Shown here in pieces: positions 8,844-20,770 of a DNA stretch of 64,000 nucleotides. The DNA comes from Aegilops tauschii subsp. strangulata. Taxonomy: Eukaryota; Streptophyta; Magnoliopsida; Poales; Poaceae. The notes beneath the pieces were generated by a model. That model had not been told where the DNA came from. It made no database searches and saw only the letters and a list, made by a program, of their open reading frames with translations. Position numbers and translations under genes: made by a program. Location: positions 502,456,544 to 502,520,543 of the forward strand of contig NC_053037.3 of the NCBI RefSeq assembly GCF_002575655.3, in the 5' to 3' direction. How positions within the stretch are numbered: the first letter of the stretch is position 1; each line of letters begins with the position of its first letter.

Positions 8844-11295
8844 CTATCGCACGATGGTTTTGGGTTCTTAGAGGGCAGCTTCGAAGGACTCAAGGGCTAC
8901 GCTGTGGGCCGGATGACCAAGAGTCATCGTGGCAAACTCTACATCGACGATGCAGGCTGGGGCCCCGAGGCCGGCTCAATCGAGTACGGGCACTGGGTCC
9001 CCTTCGGCGGCATACACGTTTTCATTGGCAAGATCGGCGAACCGGGCCCTGAGCTGGACATCTGCACCGACATCGTCGAGACGGCTCAGCGTGTGAGATC
9101 TGCCCGGGTTAAGCCTGCCATGAAGCGTGCCTTCGTGGGAGTCATCCACGGAGTGGAATCTGAGGATAGATCGGAATCGGGTGGCGAGACCGTCGTTTAT
9201 TCCGGCGACGAGTCATCAACCGGAGAGACCGAGTCGTTATATTAGTTGCAAGATGGCCGGATTGGGGGCTGTTCCGATGGCGACAGTATTCCGGACCCCT
9301 TTGCTCTGCCAAATAGGGTTGCGATCTTCATGTCTGGTACGCAGCCAGCGCTCCACTCTTCAACCGCAACGGCGGTTATTTCCGGATAAACAGCATCGAC
9401 CGCCGGCTCAGGTTCTATCAGATTTATTTGACGCTTTGGCAACGCTGATGGCGGAGGTTAACCCGGCGGATCAAGATGCACATAATGCAGAACTAGCGAA
9501 GGTGAAAGATCAGATCACCCAGGCCAAAGCCGACTTGGCAGCTGAGGATACCAGGATGGCTGCAGAACGGGCCGCATTGGATGCACAGGCTTACCGGCTT
9601 ATGCTAGATCAGAGTGCGTCGAACGATGTACTGAAAAGGAGGTACTGATCTCGTCTGCCGCCGGTTTATGAAGCTAGGAACCTCTTTAATATCCCAGGAG
9701 CAGGGACCAGTAATCCGCCGGTGGTAAACCGGGCGGAGGCACCTGGAGCGGGAGCGCCGGTTCAGCCACGTTTGGTGGATCCGCCTCACCAGAAAAACAT
9801 TGTGACACAGCATGTCCCAACACCACCGGGTCATTACTCTAACCCGATGGACAACATTGTCGCTGCCGCTTCATGGCTGGCGGCCTTCCCGATCGAAGGC
9901 GAGTCTCCGGTCGCAGTCGAGACGCGGCGGGCTAGGGAGCTTCTTCAGACAGCTTTGGTTCAGCAGCAGGCTTATTCACATAGTCGCGAAAGGATCCATT
10001 CTACTCCTCGCCCAAGCCGGAGCTACAGCAGGCGTATTGATGAGCCGGCCGTGTCAAGCAATGCGCGAAACCGTGATCCGCCCCATGGTCATAACCCGGT
10101 GGGTGGTGGCGGTGATGCTCAGGATGTGGTGGATCGCGCTAGAGCTCGTCGGGAGGCCGAGTTAGTAGCGCAGCATGAGGCCCGCCAGCTTACTCCGGTT
10201 CGTCCAACCACGTCTGTGGAACCAGGAGTTACTTCTAGCTCTTTGGGAGTACCGTGTCTCATCCCAGCACTGCGCAACGTGCGTTTGCCCAAGGATTTCA
10301 AAGGCCCACGCAAGGTGCCGAATTACACCGCCAATTTATCCCCCGAGACATGGGTTGAAAGCTATGAGATGGCCATGGAGATGCTGGATGTGGATGACGC
10401 GGCATGTGCTAAATACTTCACCATGACGCTAGAGGGGATAACCCGCACTTGGCTGAAGAGTTTACCGGCTAATTCTATTAGGTCATGGGCCGACTTGAGA
10501 GCTCGGTTTATCCAGAATTTCAACGATACATGCAAGCAGCCCATGTCAATTGTGGACTTAGCTACCTGTGTCCAGGAGGAAGGAGAGTCAACAACCCGTT
10601 GGGTGCGCCGGGTTTCAGAGATTTTGCATTCATCGGAACGCATCAACGCTGATACCGCAGTTTTAACATTGGAAGGCAATTGCCGGTTTAAACCCCTGAA
10701 GTTGAAGGTGGGACGGCTCAAACGTCATTGTAATGACATGGGAACACTTATGGCAGCTCTGGTAAAACATGCTGACTCTGATAGTACCAAGGACCCCGAG
10801 TCTGACGATGATAAGACAGGGAAGGGAAAGAGGAGCGGCAACGCCAAGGGGTAGCAGCATAACCCGGCGGGTCATGGAAACAACGGCAAGCGTAAAGCAG
10901 ACCATAGCTTAGACTTCGTGGCGAATACCAACACACATGACAAAGGCCAACGGCGTAAGGGTAAACCACCCCAGCGTGGTGGAGGGCCAAGTCCTAACCC
11001 GGACCGCCTGTCTTATGTGTTAAACTAGCCTTGCCCAAAACACGGAACGAAGGAGACACCGTCCACGCACCTCTGGAAGGATTGTTATATCATGCAGGAA
11101 TTCAAAAATTCTGATCTCTTTCGGTATGATCATGGACCGGGTGGCGGTTCAGGCCCCGGATCTCATGGGCCGGGTTATGGTGGTGGAAATTCCGGTTCAG
11201 GCTTCCACGGTAATCAGGGTGGACATAACAATCAAGGCAATCAGGGCAACCAAGGTGGTTATAATCATCAGGGCAATCAGCAGCAACAGCAATAG
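8826..11295 (+). pseudogene. Gag polyprotein of element T, broken by stops and a frameshift
   Basis: The capsid/nucleocapsid precursor starts as a frame running through the PBS (LAPTVGLSHDGFGFLEGSF), with a plausible ATG at 8913 (MTKSHRGKLYIDDAGWGPEAG). The frame changes by one base around 9400-9420. A heptad-like segment follows (AELAKVKDQITQAKADLAAE). The gag domain proper is at about 10270-10700 (FTMTLEGITRTWLKSLPANS, then RARFIQNFNDTCKQPMSIVDL). A basic tail, a Cys/His stretch (CPKHGTKETPSTHLWKDC) and a Gly/Asn/Gln-rich region come last. In-frame stops lie at 9646-9648, 10852-10854, 11026-11028 and 11293-11295. The Cys/His stretch is where Tat elements carry their zinc-knuckle-like motif. 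The copy cannot give a full gag. Confidence 0.85.
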
Positions 11296-11745
11296 TTGGG
11301 TTATCAGAGCAACCCAAAGCAGTTGAATAGTGGGCAGTATCATGTCTTCACCACTAGTTTGTGCAAGCGCGATCAGAAGCTTCACAAGAGGGCAGTGAAC
11401 TCCGTTGAAGCCGCGGTGCCCCGTTACTTGCGCTGCTCTCAGCAGCCGATCGTGTGGAGTAGAGAGGATCATCCACCCCGGGTTGACAATCCGGGTCATC
11501 TGGCATTGGTGGTGGCACCTCAGGTGGGAGGTTATAAGTTCACTAAGGTACTCATGGATGGGGGGAGTAGTATTAACATCCTTTATTACAAAACTTTCTG
11601 TCGCATGGGATTAACAGATAAAAATCTTAAACCGTCCAATACGGTGTTCCATGGTGTGGTGCCTGGTAAATCGGCATATCCTGTTGGTAAAATAGCTCTG
11701 GAGGTGGCTTTCGAGATGAGCATGACTCGAGATCAGAAACATTGA
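11296..11745 (+). pseudogene. Aspartic protease region of element T
   Basis: This region continues the gag frame after the stop at 11293. The retroviral-type protease would cut the gag-pol precursor inside particles. The active-site segment is VLMDGGSSINILYYKTF (DGGS instead of the commoner DTGA, which is normal for Tat elements). Downstream are SAYPVGKIALEVAF and, in the next frame, HALFGRPTYAKFMA, the usual C-terminal protease motif. The reading frame is lost by one base near 11740 (ends at TGA 11743-11745) and continues in another frame from 11742. Confidence 0.82.
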
Positions 11746-13990
11746 CCTTCGAAGTGGTGAAAATCAAAAGCCCGTATCATGCCCTGTTTGGACGGCCAAC
11801 TTATGCTAAGTTTATGGCATGGCCTTGTTATGTTTATCTACAGCTCAAGATGCCGGGTCACAAGGGAACTATAACAGTGCGTGGGAGCCGCAAGATCGCT
11901 TTGGAGTGTGAAGAAGGTGATGCGGCATATGCTGAGTCAGTTTGTGCAACGGAAGAGTTGAAGTTCTACCAGGACAGTGTTGATCCGGCGGATATGACTT
12001 CTTTGAAAAAGCCGACTATAGAGCATGAACCGGCTTTGAAGTTTAAATCGGGTGATGAGACTAAGCTTGTTGATTTCGTTCCTAGCGATTCATCCAAGCA
12101 GTTTAGCATCAGTGCTAACTTGGATCCCAAATAGGAAAGCGCGGTCATCGAGTTCATCCGTGAGAATCGGGACATCTTTGCGTGGAAGCCTTCTGACATG
12201 CCAGGTGTACTGAGAGAACTCGCTGAGCACACTCTCAATGTTGATCCCAAGTATAAACCGGTCAAGCAATTTCTCCGGCGATTCAATGAAGAAAGACGCA
12301 AGGCTATTGGAGAAGAAGTTGTCAAGCTCTTGGCGGCTGGGTTTAACGTCGAAGTGTTTCATCCTGAGTGGTTGGCTAATCCGGTGCTAGTACTTTAGAA
12401 GAATGGCACTTGGCGTATGTGTGTGGACTATACAGATCTCAACAAGGCTTGCCCAGCAGATCCTTTTGCTCTCCCGCGTATTGATCAAATCATCAATGCT
12501 ACGGCGGGTTGCGAGCGTTTGAGCTTTCTAGATGCATATTCTGGTTATCATCAGATCAAAATGGCAGTTAAGGACCAGGAGAAGACAGCCTTCATAACTC
12601 CTTTTGGAGCCTTCTGTTATGTGTCTATGCCCTTTCGGCTCAAGAGTGCCCAGGTGACTTATCAGCGGTGTGTGCAGAATTGTCTTCATGATCAGATCGG
12701 CCGCAATGTTCATGCTTATGTGGATGATATTGTGGTAAAATCTAGACAGAAGGGGACATTGATAGATGACTTGAAACAGACCTTTGATAACCTGTGGGTT
12801 TATAAAATGATGCTTAACCCGGCCAAGTGTGTTTTTGGTGTACCGGCACGCAAGCTCTTGGGCTTTTTGGTGTCTAACAGGGGTATTGAAGCTAATCCGG
12901 AAAAGATCAAAGCCATCACTTCATTGGCCAAACCGAAGTGTATCAATGATGTTCAACGCCTGGCAGGCCGGATTGCCGCGTTGAGCCGGTTTATCAGTCG
13001 CCTCGGCGAGAAGGCCATCCCTTTGTATCAGATGCTGAAGAAAATAGATAACTTCGTCTGGAGTGACGCCGCTAATGAAGCATTTGAGGACTTAAAGCGG
13101 CAGCTGGCTAATTCGCCGGTTCTCACTGCTCCAGTTGACAAAGAGCCATTTTTGCTATATGTGGCAGCTAACACCCGGGCTGTTAGCGTGGCTATTGTGG
13201 TGGAGCGCAAGGAGGCCGGAAAGGAATATCCGGTTCAACGGCCGGTTTACTATATCAGTGAGGTACTTATTGAGTCCAAGCAGAGGTACCCGCATTGGAA
13301 GAAGTTGGTGTATGGAGTTTTCATGGCAAGCCGGAAGCTTAAGCAATATTTCCAAGGTCATCCCATCACGGTGGTCAGCTTTGCTCCTTTGGGGGATATA
13401 ATCCAGAACAGGGAAGCAACTGGACGGATTGCTAAGTGGGCTATCGAGCTCGGGCCTCACGGGTTGAAATACATACTCCGAACGGCGATGAAATCTCAGG
13501 CACTTGTGGATTTCATCAATGATTGGACAGAACTACAAGCGCCAGAAGAGAAGCCGGATCATACTTATTGGACTATTCATTTTGATGGGTCCAGGCAATT
13601 GGAGGGCTCGGGGGCTGGAGTTGTATTAACTTCCCCACGAGGTGATAAGTTTTGTTATGTTCTCCGTTTAATGTTCCCTTGCACTAACAATGCAGCTGAA
13701 TATGAGGCCTTACTCCATGGTCTTCGGATGGCTAAGGGGATGAACCTAAGCCGAGTTAAGTGCTTCGGTGACTCGGACCTGGTGGCTCAACAAGTGTCCG
13801 ACACTTGGGACTCCAAGGACCCACTCATGGCGGCATATCGTCGTGAGGTGGATATTGTTGCAGGTCATTTCAAAGGTTATCAGGTGGATCATGTGGACCT
13901 GCGGACGAACGAAGCGGCGGACGCTTTAAGCCGCTTGGGTTCCCAACGTAAACCGTTTCCACCTAATGTCTTCCTAGATGTGTTGCATAA
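11742..13990 (+). pseudogene. Reverse transcriptase and two RNase H domains of element T
   Basis: RT copies element RNA into DNA, and RNase H removes the RNA strand. One frame runs through but carries TAG stops at 12132-12134 and 12396-12398, the second just before KNGTWRMCVDYTDLNKACP. The RT palm motifs are visible: YTDLNKACPADPFALPRID, FLDAYSGYHQI and the catalytic YVDDIVV at about 12717-12737. The first RNase H is near 13140-13400 (FLLYVAANTRAVSVAIVVE, VYYISEVL). A second RNase H near 13575-13950 has HFDGSRQLEGSGAGVVL, NNAAEYEALLHGL and GDSDLVAQQV. Dual RNase H is characteristic of Tat-lineage elements. The catalytic residues are kept; only the stops inactivate it. Confidence 0.88.
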
Positions 13991-15337
13991 TCCGTCCGCC
14001 AAACTCCCTGGTGAAGACGATTTGTCTATTCCTGATCCGGAAGCTCAGTTGGTGGCGGCTCTTCATGTTATTCCGGATTGGACGGTTCCATATTTGGTGT
14101 ATATGAACCGGGGTGAGTTACCAGAGGATGAAACTTTGGCCAGGCAGATAATCCGGCGGTCCAAGTCCATGACTATTATCAATGGAGAGTTACATCATTG
14201 CAGTGTGACAGGGGCGTTTCAACGCTGTGTGTCTTCTGAAGAAGGCCGTGAAATTTTGCGTGAGATCCACGAAGGAGATTGTGGTCACCACGCCGGTTCA
14301 AAGTCTCTGGTGGCCAAGGCGTTTTGCCACGGTTTTTATTGGTTAACAACTCATGCTGATGCCGAGGACTTGGTCAAAAGGTGTGATGGATGTCCAAAAT
14401 TCTCACGACCTGCTCATGTACCAGCTCAAGAATTGAGGATGATTCCAATCACTTGGCAGTTTGCAACTTGGGGCTGGATATGGTTGGGCCCTTCAAGAGA
14501 TCCAAGGACAAGAAGACCCACCTTTTGGTGGCGGTTGATAAGTTCACGATGTGGGTGGAGGAAGAGCCAGTCAGTAAGTGTGATGCAGCTACGGCGGTTC
14601 AATTCATCAAAAAGGTGATCTTCCGGTTTGGTTTTCCACACAGCATTATAACAGACAACGGTACCAATCTGTCAAAGGGTGCCATGAAGGAGATCTATCA
14701 ACGAGAGCACATCCGGCTTGACGTATCATCAGTGGCTCACCCCCAGTCCAATGGTCAAGTGGAGAGGGCCAATCAAGAGATCTTGAGAGGCATCAAATCC
14801 CGGCTTATGGTTCCTTTGCAACGGACGCCGGATTTTTGGGTTGAGGAGTTACCTTCTGTGTTATGGAGCATCAATACCACACCCAACAGATCGACAGGGT
14901 ACACACCGTTCTTCATGGTTTATGGAGCGGAAGCAGTTCTTCCTAGTGACATCCCTCATGACTCACCCCGTGTAGCGGCATATGTCGAAGCTGACAATGA
15001 GAAGGCACGGAAGGAAGCTCTTGACCTGTTAGATGAGGAGCGTGATATGGCAGCAGCCCGTTCGGAGATTTATCAGCAAGATCTGCGTCGTTATCACAGC
15101 CGCCGGGTTAGAACCAGAACCTTTCAAGAAGGCGATTTGGTGCTTCGACTCATCCAGGATCAGACGGATATGCACAAGCTATCCCCCCCTTGGGAAGGAC
15201 CCTTTGTGGTTAGCAAGAATCTGCACAAAGGGTCATACTACCTAATCGATGTTCGAGAGCGCAAAGACTCACGTAAATCGGAGAAGGAGACCAACCGGCC
15301 GTGGAATATTGCTCATCTTCGGCCCTACTATACTTGA
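13991..15337 (+). pseudogene. Integrase of element T, frameshifted
   Basis: Integrase inserts the cDNA into the chromosome. The zinc-binding HHCC module is at about 14260-14400 (EIHEGDCGHHAG ... LVKRCDGCPKFSRPAH). The frame then shifts by one base near 14470. The catalytic core follows in the new frame: LDMVGPFKRSKDKK (first Asp), IITDNGTNLSKGAMK (second Asp, about 14650) and HPQSNGQVERANQEIL (Glu, about 14765). A typical C-terminal GYTPFFMVYGAEAVLP segment and WEGPFVVSKNLHKGSYYL precede the stop after HLRPYYT at 15337. All D,D,E residues are present. Integrase being last confirms Gypsy order. Confidence 0.9.
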
Positions 15338-16173
15338 GCCATAGGCTCTGCTTATATACATATTATGACAATGTATATATTATGATCAATATAATAAACC
15401 GGAACCTCAGCTAAAGCGGGGTATCTGTTGTTTTTCTTACATCATGTGTGGTTACATGGAGCTTCTGTTTATAAGGCGGCGTCCGGTTTACCCCTTGATT
15501 CAGCTTATCAAAGCTTTATACAATATCACTTGGGGGCTTGGTCGTATCCGAACCATAGCTACACCTCTTGATCGGCGCAATGCCACAACATGACTTGGGG
15601 GCTTGGTCGTATCTGAACCATAGTCACAGCTCTTGATCGGCTCAAAGCCAAATCAATCCGGGGCCAAAGAGAGTGTTATAAAACAACAACTCAAACATGG
15701 GCACCCACTGAGCACAGCTCAAAATGTTACTTGGGGATTCTTTGCTGTCGAAATGAACAAAGAATCTACACTTGTAATAGGCTATCAAGCCATGGCTTGG
15801 AAGCTTGGTGTATACACCTAAAACCCCGGGTTAGCCTGCCTCTTTAAGTAAGTCACTCCGCCCAGGTAAACCTGGTATGACGCATCGAACTTTGACAAGT
15901 TACTCTAATAAGACCCTGAACTTGCCAAGTTAAAATGATGTTTGGTTAAGGATTGAGGACCATCTTAAAAGGCTTTGCAAAAATGGTTTAACTCGGTGGC
16001 CTGGCAGCCCATGAAAAGCCTCGAAATTGGGGCCTGGCAGCCCGTGAAAAGCCTCGACTACAAGGGTTTTTATTCGCTTTTTGCTAAGTTTTTCTCTCTT
16101 TTGACAAGATTTGTGATGTTTTTAAACCGGTGTTCATCAACCTGGTTAGGCTGACAACTCCAAGTTGTCAGTA
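15338..16173 (+). other. Element T 3' noncoding region, ends without an LTR
   Basis: There is no gene here. Two copies of ACTTGGGGGCTTGGTCGTAT occur near 15530 and 15596, each followed by TCTTGATCGG; these match motifs that are reiterated on the minus strand in element N. The last bases contain the inverted repeat TGACAACT-cca-AGTTGTCA (16152-16170), then GTA, then the CATAG target duplication. No polypurine tract is followed by TGTTGGGG. Confidence 0.8.
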
Positions 16174-17104
16174 CATAGCATGAAACATATGGATCCAAAT
16201 CAGCCCCTTACGAAGCAACGCATAAACTAGGGTTTAAGCTTCTGTCACTCTAGCAACCCATCATCTACTTATTACTTCCCAACGCCTTCCTCTAGGCCCA
16301 AATAATGGTGAAGTGTCATGTAGTCGACGTTCACATGAAACCACTAGAGGCAAGACAACATACATCTCATCAAAATATCGAACGAATACCAAATTCACAT
16401 GACTACTAATAGCAAGACTTCTCCCATGTCCTCAGGAACAAACGTAACTACTCACCAAGCATATTCATGTTCATAACAGAGGGGTATTAATATGCATAAT
16501 GGATCTGAACATATGATCTTCCACCAAACAAACCAACTAGCATCAACTACAAGGAGTAATAAACACTACTAGCAACCTACAGGTACCAATCTCAGACTTA
16601 GAGACAAGAATTGGATACAAGAGATGAACTAGGGTTTGAGAGGAGATGGTGCTGGTGAAGATGTTGATGGAGATTGGCCCCCTCCCGATGAGAGGAGCGT
16701 TGGTGATGACGATGGTGATGATTTCCCCCTCCTGGAGGGAAGTTTCCCTGGCATAACAGCTCTGCCAGAGCCCTAGATTGGTTCCGCCAAGGTTCCGCCT
16801 CGTGGTGGCGGAGTCTCGTCATGAAAGCTTGCTTATGAATTTTTCTCGGACGAAAGACTTCATATAGCAGAAGATGGACACCGGAGGGCCACCAGGGGGC
16901 CCATGAGGCAGGGGGCGCGCCCAGGGGGGTAGGGCGCGCCCCCACCCTCGTGCCCAGGGTGTGGGTCCCCTCTGGTATTTTCTTCGCTCAGTATTTTTTA
17001 TTATTTCCAAAAATAACTTCAATGGAGTTTCAGGACGTTTGGAGTTGCACAGAATAGGTCTCTAATATTTGCTCCTTTTCTAGCCCGGAATTCCAGCTGC
17101 CGGC
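16174..17104 (-). repeat. Element A 5' LTR, piece 3 of 4
   Basis: The first five bases are the duplicated CATAG of T, and the last five (CCGGC, 17100-17104) are the target site of S1. A CTATATGAAG sequence on the minus strand at about 16858-16867 may be the LTR TATA box. Apparent open frames in the GC-rich part (16600-16990) are not genes. Confidence 0.87.
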
Positions 17105-18680
17105 TGATACGTCTCCAATGTATATAAATTTTTTTATTGCTCCATGCTATATTATCTTCTGTTTTGGACATTATTGCGCTTTATTATTCACTTTAATATT
17201 ATTTTTGGGACTAACCTATTAACCGGAGGCCCAGCCCAGAATTGCTATTTTTTGCCTATTTCAGAGTTTCGCAGAAAAAGAATATCAAACGGAGTCCAAA
17301 CGGAATGAAACCTTCGGGAATGTGATTTTGGAATGAGCATGATCGAGGAGACTTGGACCCTACATCAAGCAACCAACAGCGAAGCCACGAGGTAGGGGGC
17401 GCACCTACCCCCCAGGCGCGCCCTCCACCCTCGTGGGCCCCCTGTTGCTCCACCCACGTACTTCTTCCTCCTATATATACCTACGTACCCCCAAACGATC
17501 AGATACGGAGCCAAAAACCTAATTCCACCGCCGCAACCTTCTGTACCCACGAGATCTCATCTTGGGGCCTGTTCCGGAGCTCCGCCGGAGGGGACATCCA
17601 TCACAGAGGGCTTCTACATCAACACCATAGCCTCTCCAATGAAGTGTGAGTAGTTTACCTCAGACCTTCGGGTCCATAGTTATTAGCTAGATGGCTTCTT
17701 CTCTCTTTTTGGATCTCAATACAATGTTCTCCCCCTCTCTCGTGGAGATCTATTCGATGTAATTTTCTTTTCCGGTGTGTTTGTTGAGACCGATGAATTG
17801 TGGGTTTATGATCAACTTTATCTATGAACAATATTTGAATCTTCTCTAAATTCTTTTATGTATGATTGGTTATCTTTGCAAGTCTGTTCGAATTATCAGT
17901 TTGGTTTGGCCTACTAGATTGATCTTTCTTGCAATGGGAGAAGTGCTTAGCTTTGGGTTCAATCTTGCGGCGTCCTTTCCCAGTGACAGTAGGGGCAGCA
18001 AGGCACGTATTGTATTGTTGCCATCGAGGATAACAAGATGGGGTTTTTTATCATATTGCATGAATTTATCCATCTACATCATGTCATCTTTCTTAAGGCG
18101 TTACTCTATTCTTATGAACTTAATACTCTAGATGCATGTTGGATAGCGGTCGATGTGTGGAGTAATAGTATTAGATGCAGGCAGGAGTCAGTCTACTTGT
18201 CTCGGACGTGATGCCTATATACATGATCATACCTAGATATTCTCATAACTATGCTCAATTCTGTCAATTGCTCAATAGTAATTTGTTCACCCACCGTAAA
18301 ATACTTATGCTCATGAGAGAAGCCACTAGTGAAACCTATGGCCCCCGGGTCTATCTTCATCATATTAATCTTCCAATACTTCTGTTGCTTTTTACTTTGC
18401 TTTTATTTTACTTTGCATCTTTATCACAAAAATACCAAAAATATTATCCTATCATATCTATCAGATCTCACTCTCGTAAGTGACCGTGTAGGGATTGACA
18501 ACCCCTTATCGCGTTGGTTGCGAGGAGTTATTTGTTTTGTGTAGGTGCGAGGTACTCGCGCGTAGCCTCCTACTGGATTGATACCTTGGTTCTCAAAAAC
18601 TGAGGGAGATACTTACGCTACTTTGCTGCATCACCCTTTCCTCTTCAAGGGAAAACCAACGCATTGCTCAAGAGGTAGCA
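17105..18680 (+). repeat. Element S1 5' LTR
   Basis: The LTR is 1576 bases, from TGATACGTCTCC to CAAGAGGTAGCA. A strong TATA sequence (TATATATA, 17472-17479) sits about 370 bases in. The matching site of the 3' LTR is mutated to TACATATA. The short frames at 17862-18540 are noncoding. Confidence 0.93.
17472..17479 (+). promoter_or_regulatory. TATA box in S1 5' LTR
   Basis: TATATATA is followed by CCTACGTACCCCC and lies at the usual place for the U3/R promoter of this LTR family. The same context, with one substitution, is at about 34600 in the 3' LTR. Confidence 0.6.
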
Positions 18681-18691
18681 AGAAGGACTTC

Positions 18692-18709
18692 TGGCGCCGT
18701 TGCCGGGGA
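18692..18709 (+). other. Primer-binding site of S1 (tRNA-Asp type)
   Basis: TGGCGCCGTTGCCGGGGA lies 11 bases after the LTR. It is identical to the PBS of element A. Confidence 0.92.
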
Positions 18710-18891
18710 GGTCTACTCAAAAGTCAACATACCAAGTACCCATCACAAACCCTTATCTCCCGCATTACATTATTTGCCATTTGCCTCTCGTTTTCCTCTG
18801 CCCCACTTCACCCTTGCTGTTTTATTCACCCTCTCTTCTCGTTCGCTTGCTTTTTGTTTGCTCGTGTGTGTTGGATTGCTTGTTTGTCACG

Positions 18892-20219
18892 ATGGCTCGA
18901 GATAATAACAAATTATGTGACTTTACCAATACCAACAATAATAATTTCCTTAGCACTCCGATTGCTCCTCTTACCGATACTGAATCTTGTGAAATCAATG
19001 CTGCTTTGTTGAATCTTGTCATGAAAGATCAATTCGCCGGCCTTCCTAGTGAAGATGCCGCTACTCATCTAAATAGCTTCGTTGATTTGTGTGATATGCA
19101 AAAGAAGAAAGATGTTGACAATGATATTGTTAAATTGAAGCTATTTCCTTTTTCTCTTAGAGATTGTGTAAAGCTTGGTTTTCGTCTTTGCCTAAAAATA
19201 GTATTGATTCTTGGAATAAGTGCAAAGATGTTTTTATCTCTAAGTATTTTCCTCCTGCTAAGATCATCTCTCTTAGAAACGATATTATGAATTTTAAGCA
19301 ACTTGATCATGAACATGTTGCACAAGCTTGGGAGAGGATGAAATTAATGATACGTAATTGCCCTACGCATGGTTTGAATTTGTGGATGATTATACAAAAA
19401 ATTTATGCCGGATTGAATTTTGCTTCTAGAAATCTTTTAGATTCGGCCGCAGGAGGCACTTTTATGGAAATCACTTTAGGAGAAGCTACTAAACTCCTAG
19501 ATAATATTATGGTTAATTATTCTCAATGGCACACTGGAAGATCTACTAATAAAAAGGTGCATGCGATAGAAGAAATTAATGTTTCGAGTGGAAAGATGGA
19601 CGAACTTATGAAATTATTTGCTACTAAGAGTGTTTCTTTTGATCCTAATGATATGCCTTTGTCTACTTTGATTGAGAATAATAATGAATCTATGGATGTG
19701 AATTTTGTTGGTAGGAATAATTTTGGTAACAACGCGTATAGAGGAAACTTTAATCCTAGGCCTTATCCTAGTAATTCCTTTAATAATTATGGTAGTTCCT
19801 ACAACAATTCTTATGGAAATTTTAATAAGATGCCCTCTGAATTTGAGACTAGTGTTAAGGAATTTATGAATTTTGCAAAAGAATTTCAATGCCTTGCTTG
19901 AAGAAAAATTGCTGAAAGTTGATGAATTGGCTAGGAACGTTGATAGAATTTCTCTGGATGTTGATTCTTTGAAACTGAGATCTATTCCTCCTAAGCATGA
20001 TATCAATGAGTCTCCCAAAGCCATGAGAATTTCCATTGATGAGTGCAAAGAAAGAACCGCTAGGATGCGTGCTAAGAAAGGTTGCTTTATGAAAGCGTGT
20101 TCTTCTAATTTTTATGAAAACAAAGATGAAGATCTAAAAGTTATTGATGTGTCCCCTATTAAATCTTTGTTTTGCAATATGAATCTTGATAATGATGGGA
20201 CTGAGTGTGATCCACCTCT
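18892..20219 (+). pseudogene. Gag of S1, two frameshifts, cut by the CACTA
   Basis: The capsid protein starts at ATG 18892 (MARDNNKLCDFTNTNNNNF). The frame is lost near 19165 in FPFSLRDCVK and continues in another frame as AWFSSLPKNSIDSWNKCKD, FISKYFPPAKIISLRNDIM and HEHVAQAWERMKLM. It is lost again near 19880 and continues as KNFNALLEEKLLKVDELARN to SPIKSLFCNMNLDNDGTE, where the CACTA interrupts it at 20219. S2 carries the same protein in one frame from the same block, so the shifts are small indels in this copy. An Asn-rich segment (NNYGSSYNNSYGNF) precedes the C-terminal coiled-coil-like part. It is nonfunctional. Confidence 0.88.
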
Positions 20220-20235
20220 CACTACAGGAATCAGC
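20220..20235 (+). repeat. CACTA left terminal inverted repeat
   Basis: CACTACAGGAATCAGC, next to the TCT duplication. It matches the right end at 14 of 16 positions. Confidence 0.95.
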
Positions 20236-20770
20236 TATTTTGCCGTCTGCCACGGCGGACGGCAAAGGCATGAACGGCGGACGGCAAAGGCCTTTGCCGT
20301 CAGCCGCAGACGGCAAAAGGCTCCGGCAAAGTAGGCTACGGTAAACAGGTCCTTTGCCGTCTGCTTTTTATGGCGGACGGCAAAGAGTCCTTTGCCTACA
20401 GCGGCGGACGGCAAAGAGGAGGGACGGCAAAAATACTGGACGTCCGCCAGCGTTAGTCCGTTAGGCGGCTAACGGCGGCCTTTGCCGTCCGCCAGCGGAC
20501 GGCAAATTTGAGCGCCTCTTTGCCGTCCGCCAGTTGACGTCAGCAATGCGTCAGCGCCCGCTGTTTTTTGCCGTCTGCCACGGCGGACGGCAAAGGCAAA
20601 GTCTTTGCCATCAGCTTAGCTTGGCCGTCCGCCACGGTAGGCAAGTTTGCCAAATGGCCCATCTCCCAGGAAGCACAGGTGGGCGCCACGTGCCCCCTTT
20701 GCCGTCTGCCACCGATGGCAAAGGTGTCTTTGCCGTCCGCGATGGACGGCAAAGAGCCTGCACTGCCTCT
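20236..20770. repeat. CACTA left subterminal repeats
   Basis: There are many direct and inverted copies of TTTGCCGTCNGC and GCGGACGGCAAAG. In En/Spm-type elements such repeats bind the transposition protein. Several pairs can fold into hairpins. Open frames here are repeat translations. Confidence 0.88.

Larger units (their letters stand above)
8303..16173 (+). mobile_element. Element T: Tat-lineage Gypsy retrotransposon, 3' LTR missing
   Basis: The plus-strand element has a 5' LTR (8303-8824), PBS, gag, protease, RT, two RNase H domains and integrase, then about 840 bases of 3' noncoding sequence. The order with integrase last is Gypsy/Ty3, and the second (archaeal-type) RNase H after the first marks the Tat lineage. 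Target duplication CATAG flanks it (8298-8302 and 16174-16178). However, no copy of the LTR (start TGTTGGGGATATTACC) exists before the right-hand duplication. Six in-frame stops and at least three frame shifts break the polyprotein. Confidence 0.88.

Noticed and set aside
8562..8912. Start of element T gag at the first ATG of the open frame (8562)
   Set aside because: This ATG lies in the LTR at the TATA box, upstream of any plausible transcription start. Similarity to other gag leaders begins only at the PBS.
17862..18544. Small open frames shared by the S1 LTRs (also at 34989-35680)
   Set aside because: They recur only because the LTR is duplicated. No initiation context or domain is seen, and S3 carries the same DNA with disruptions.
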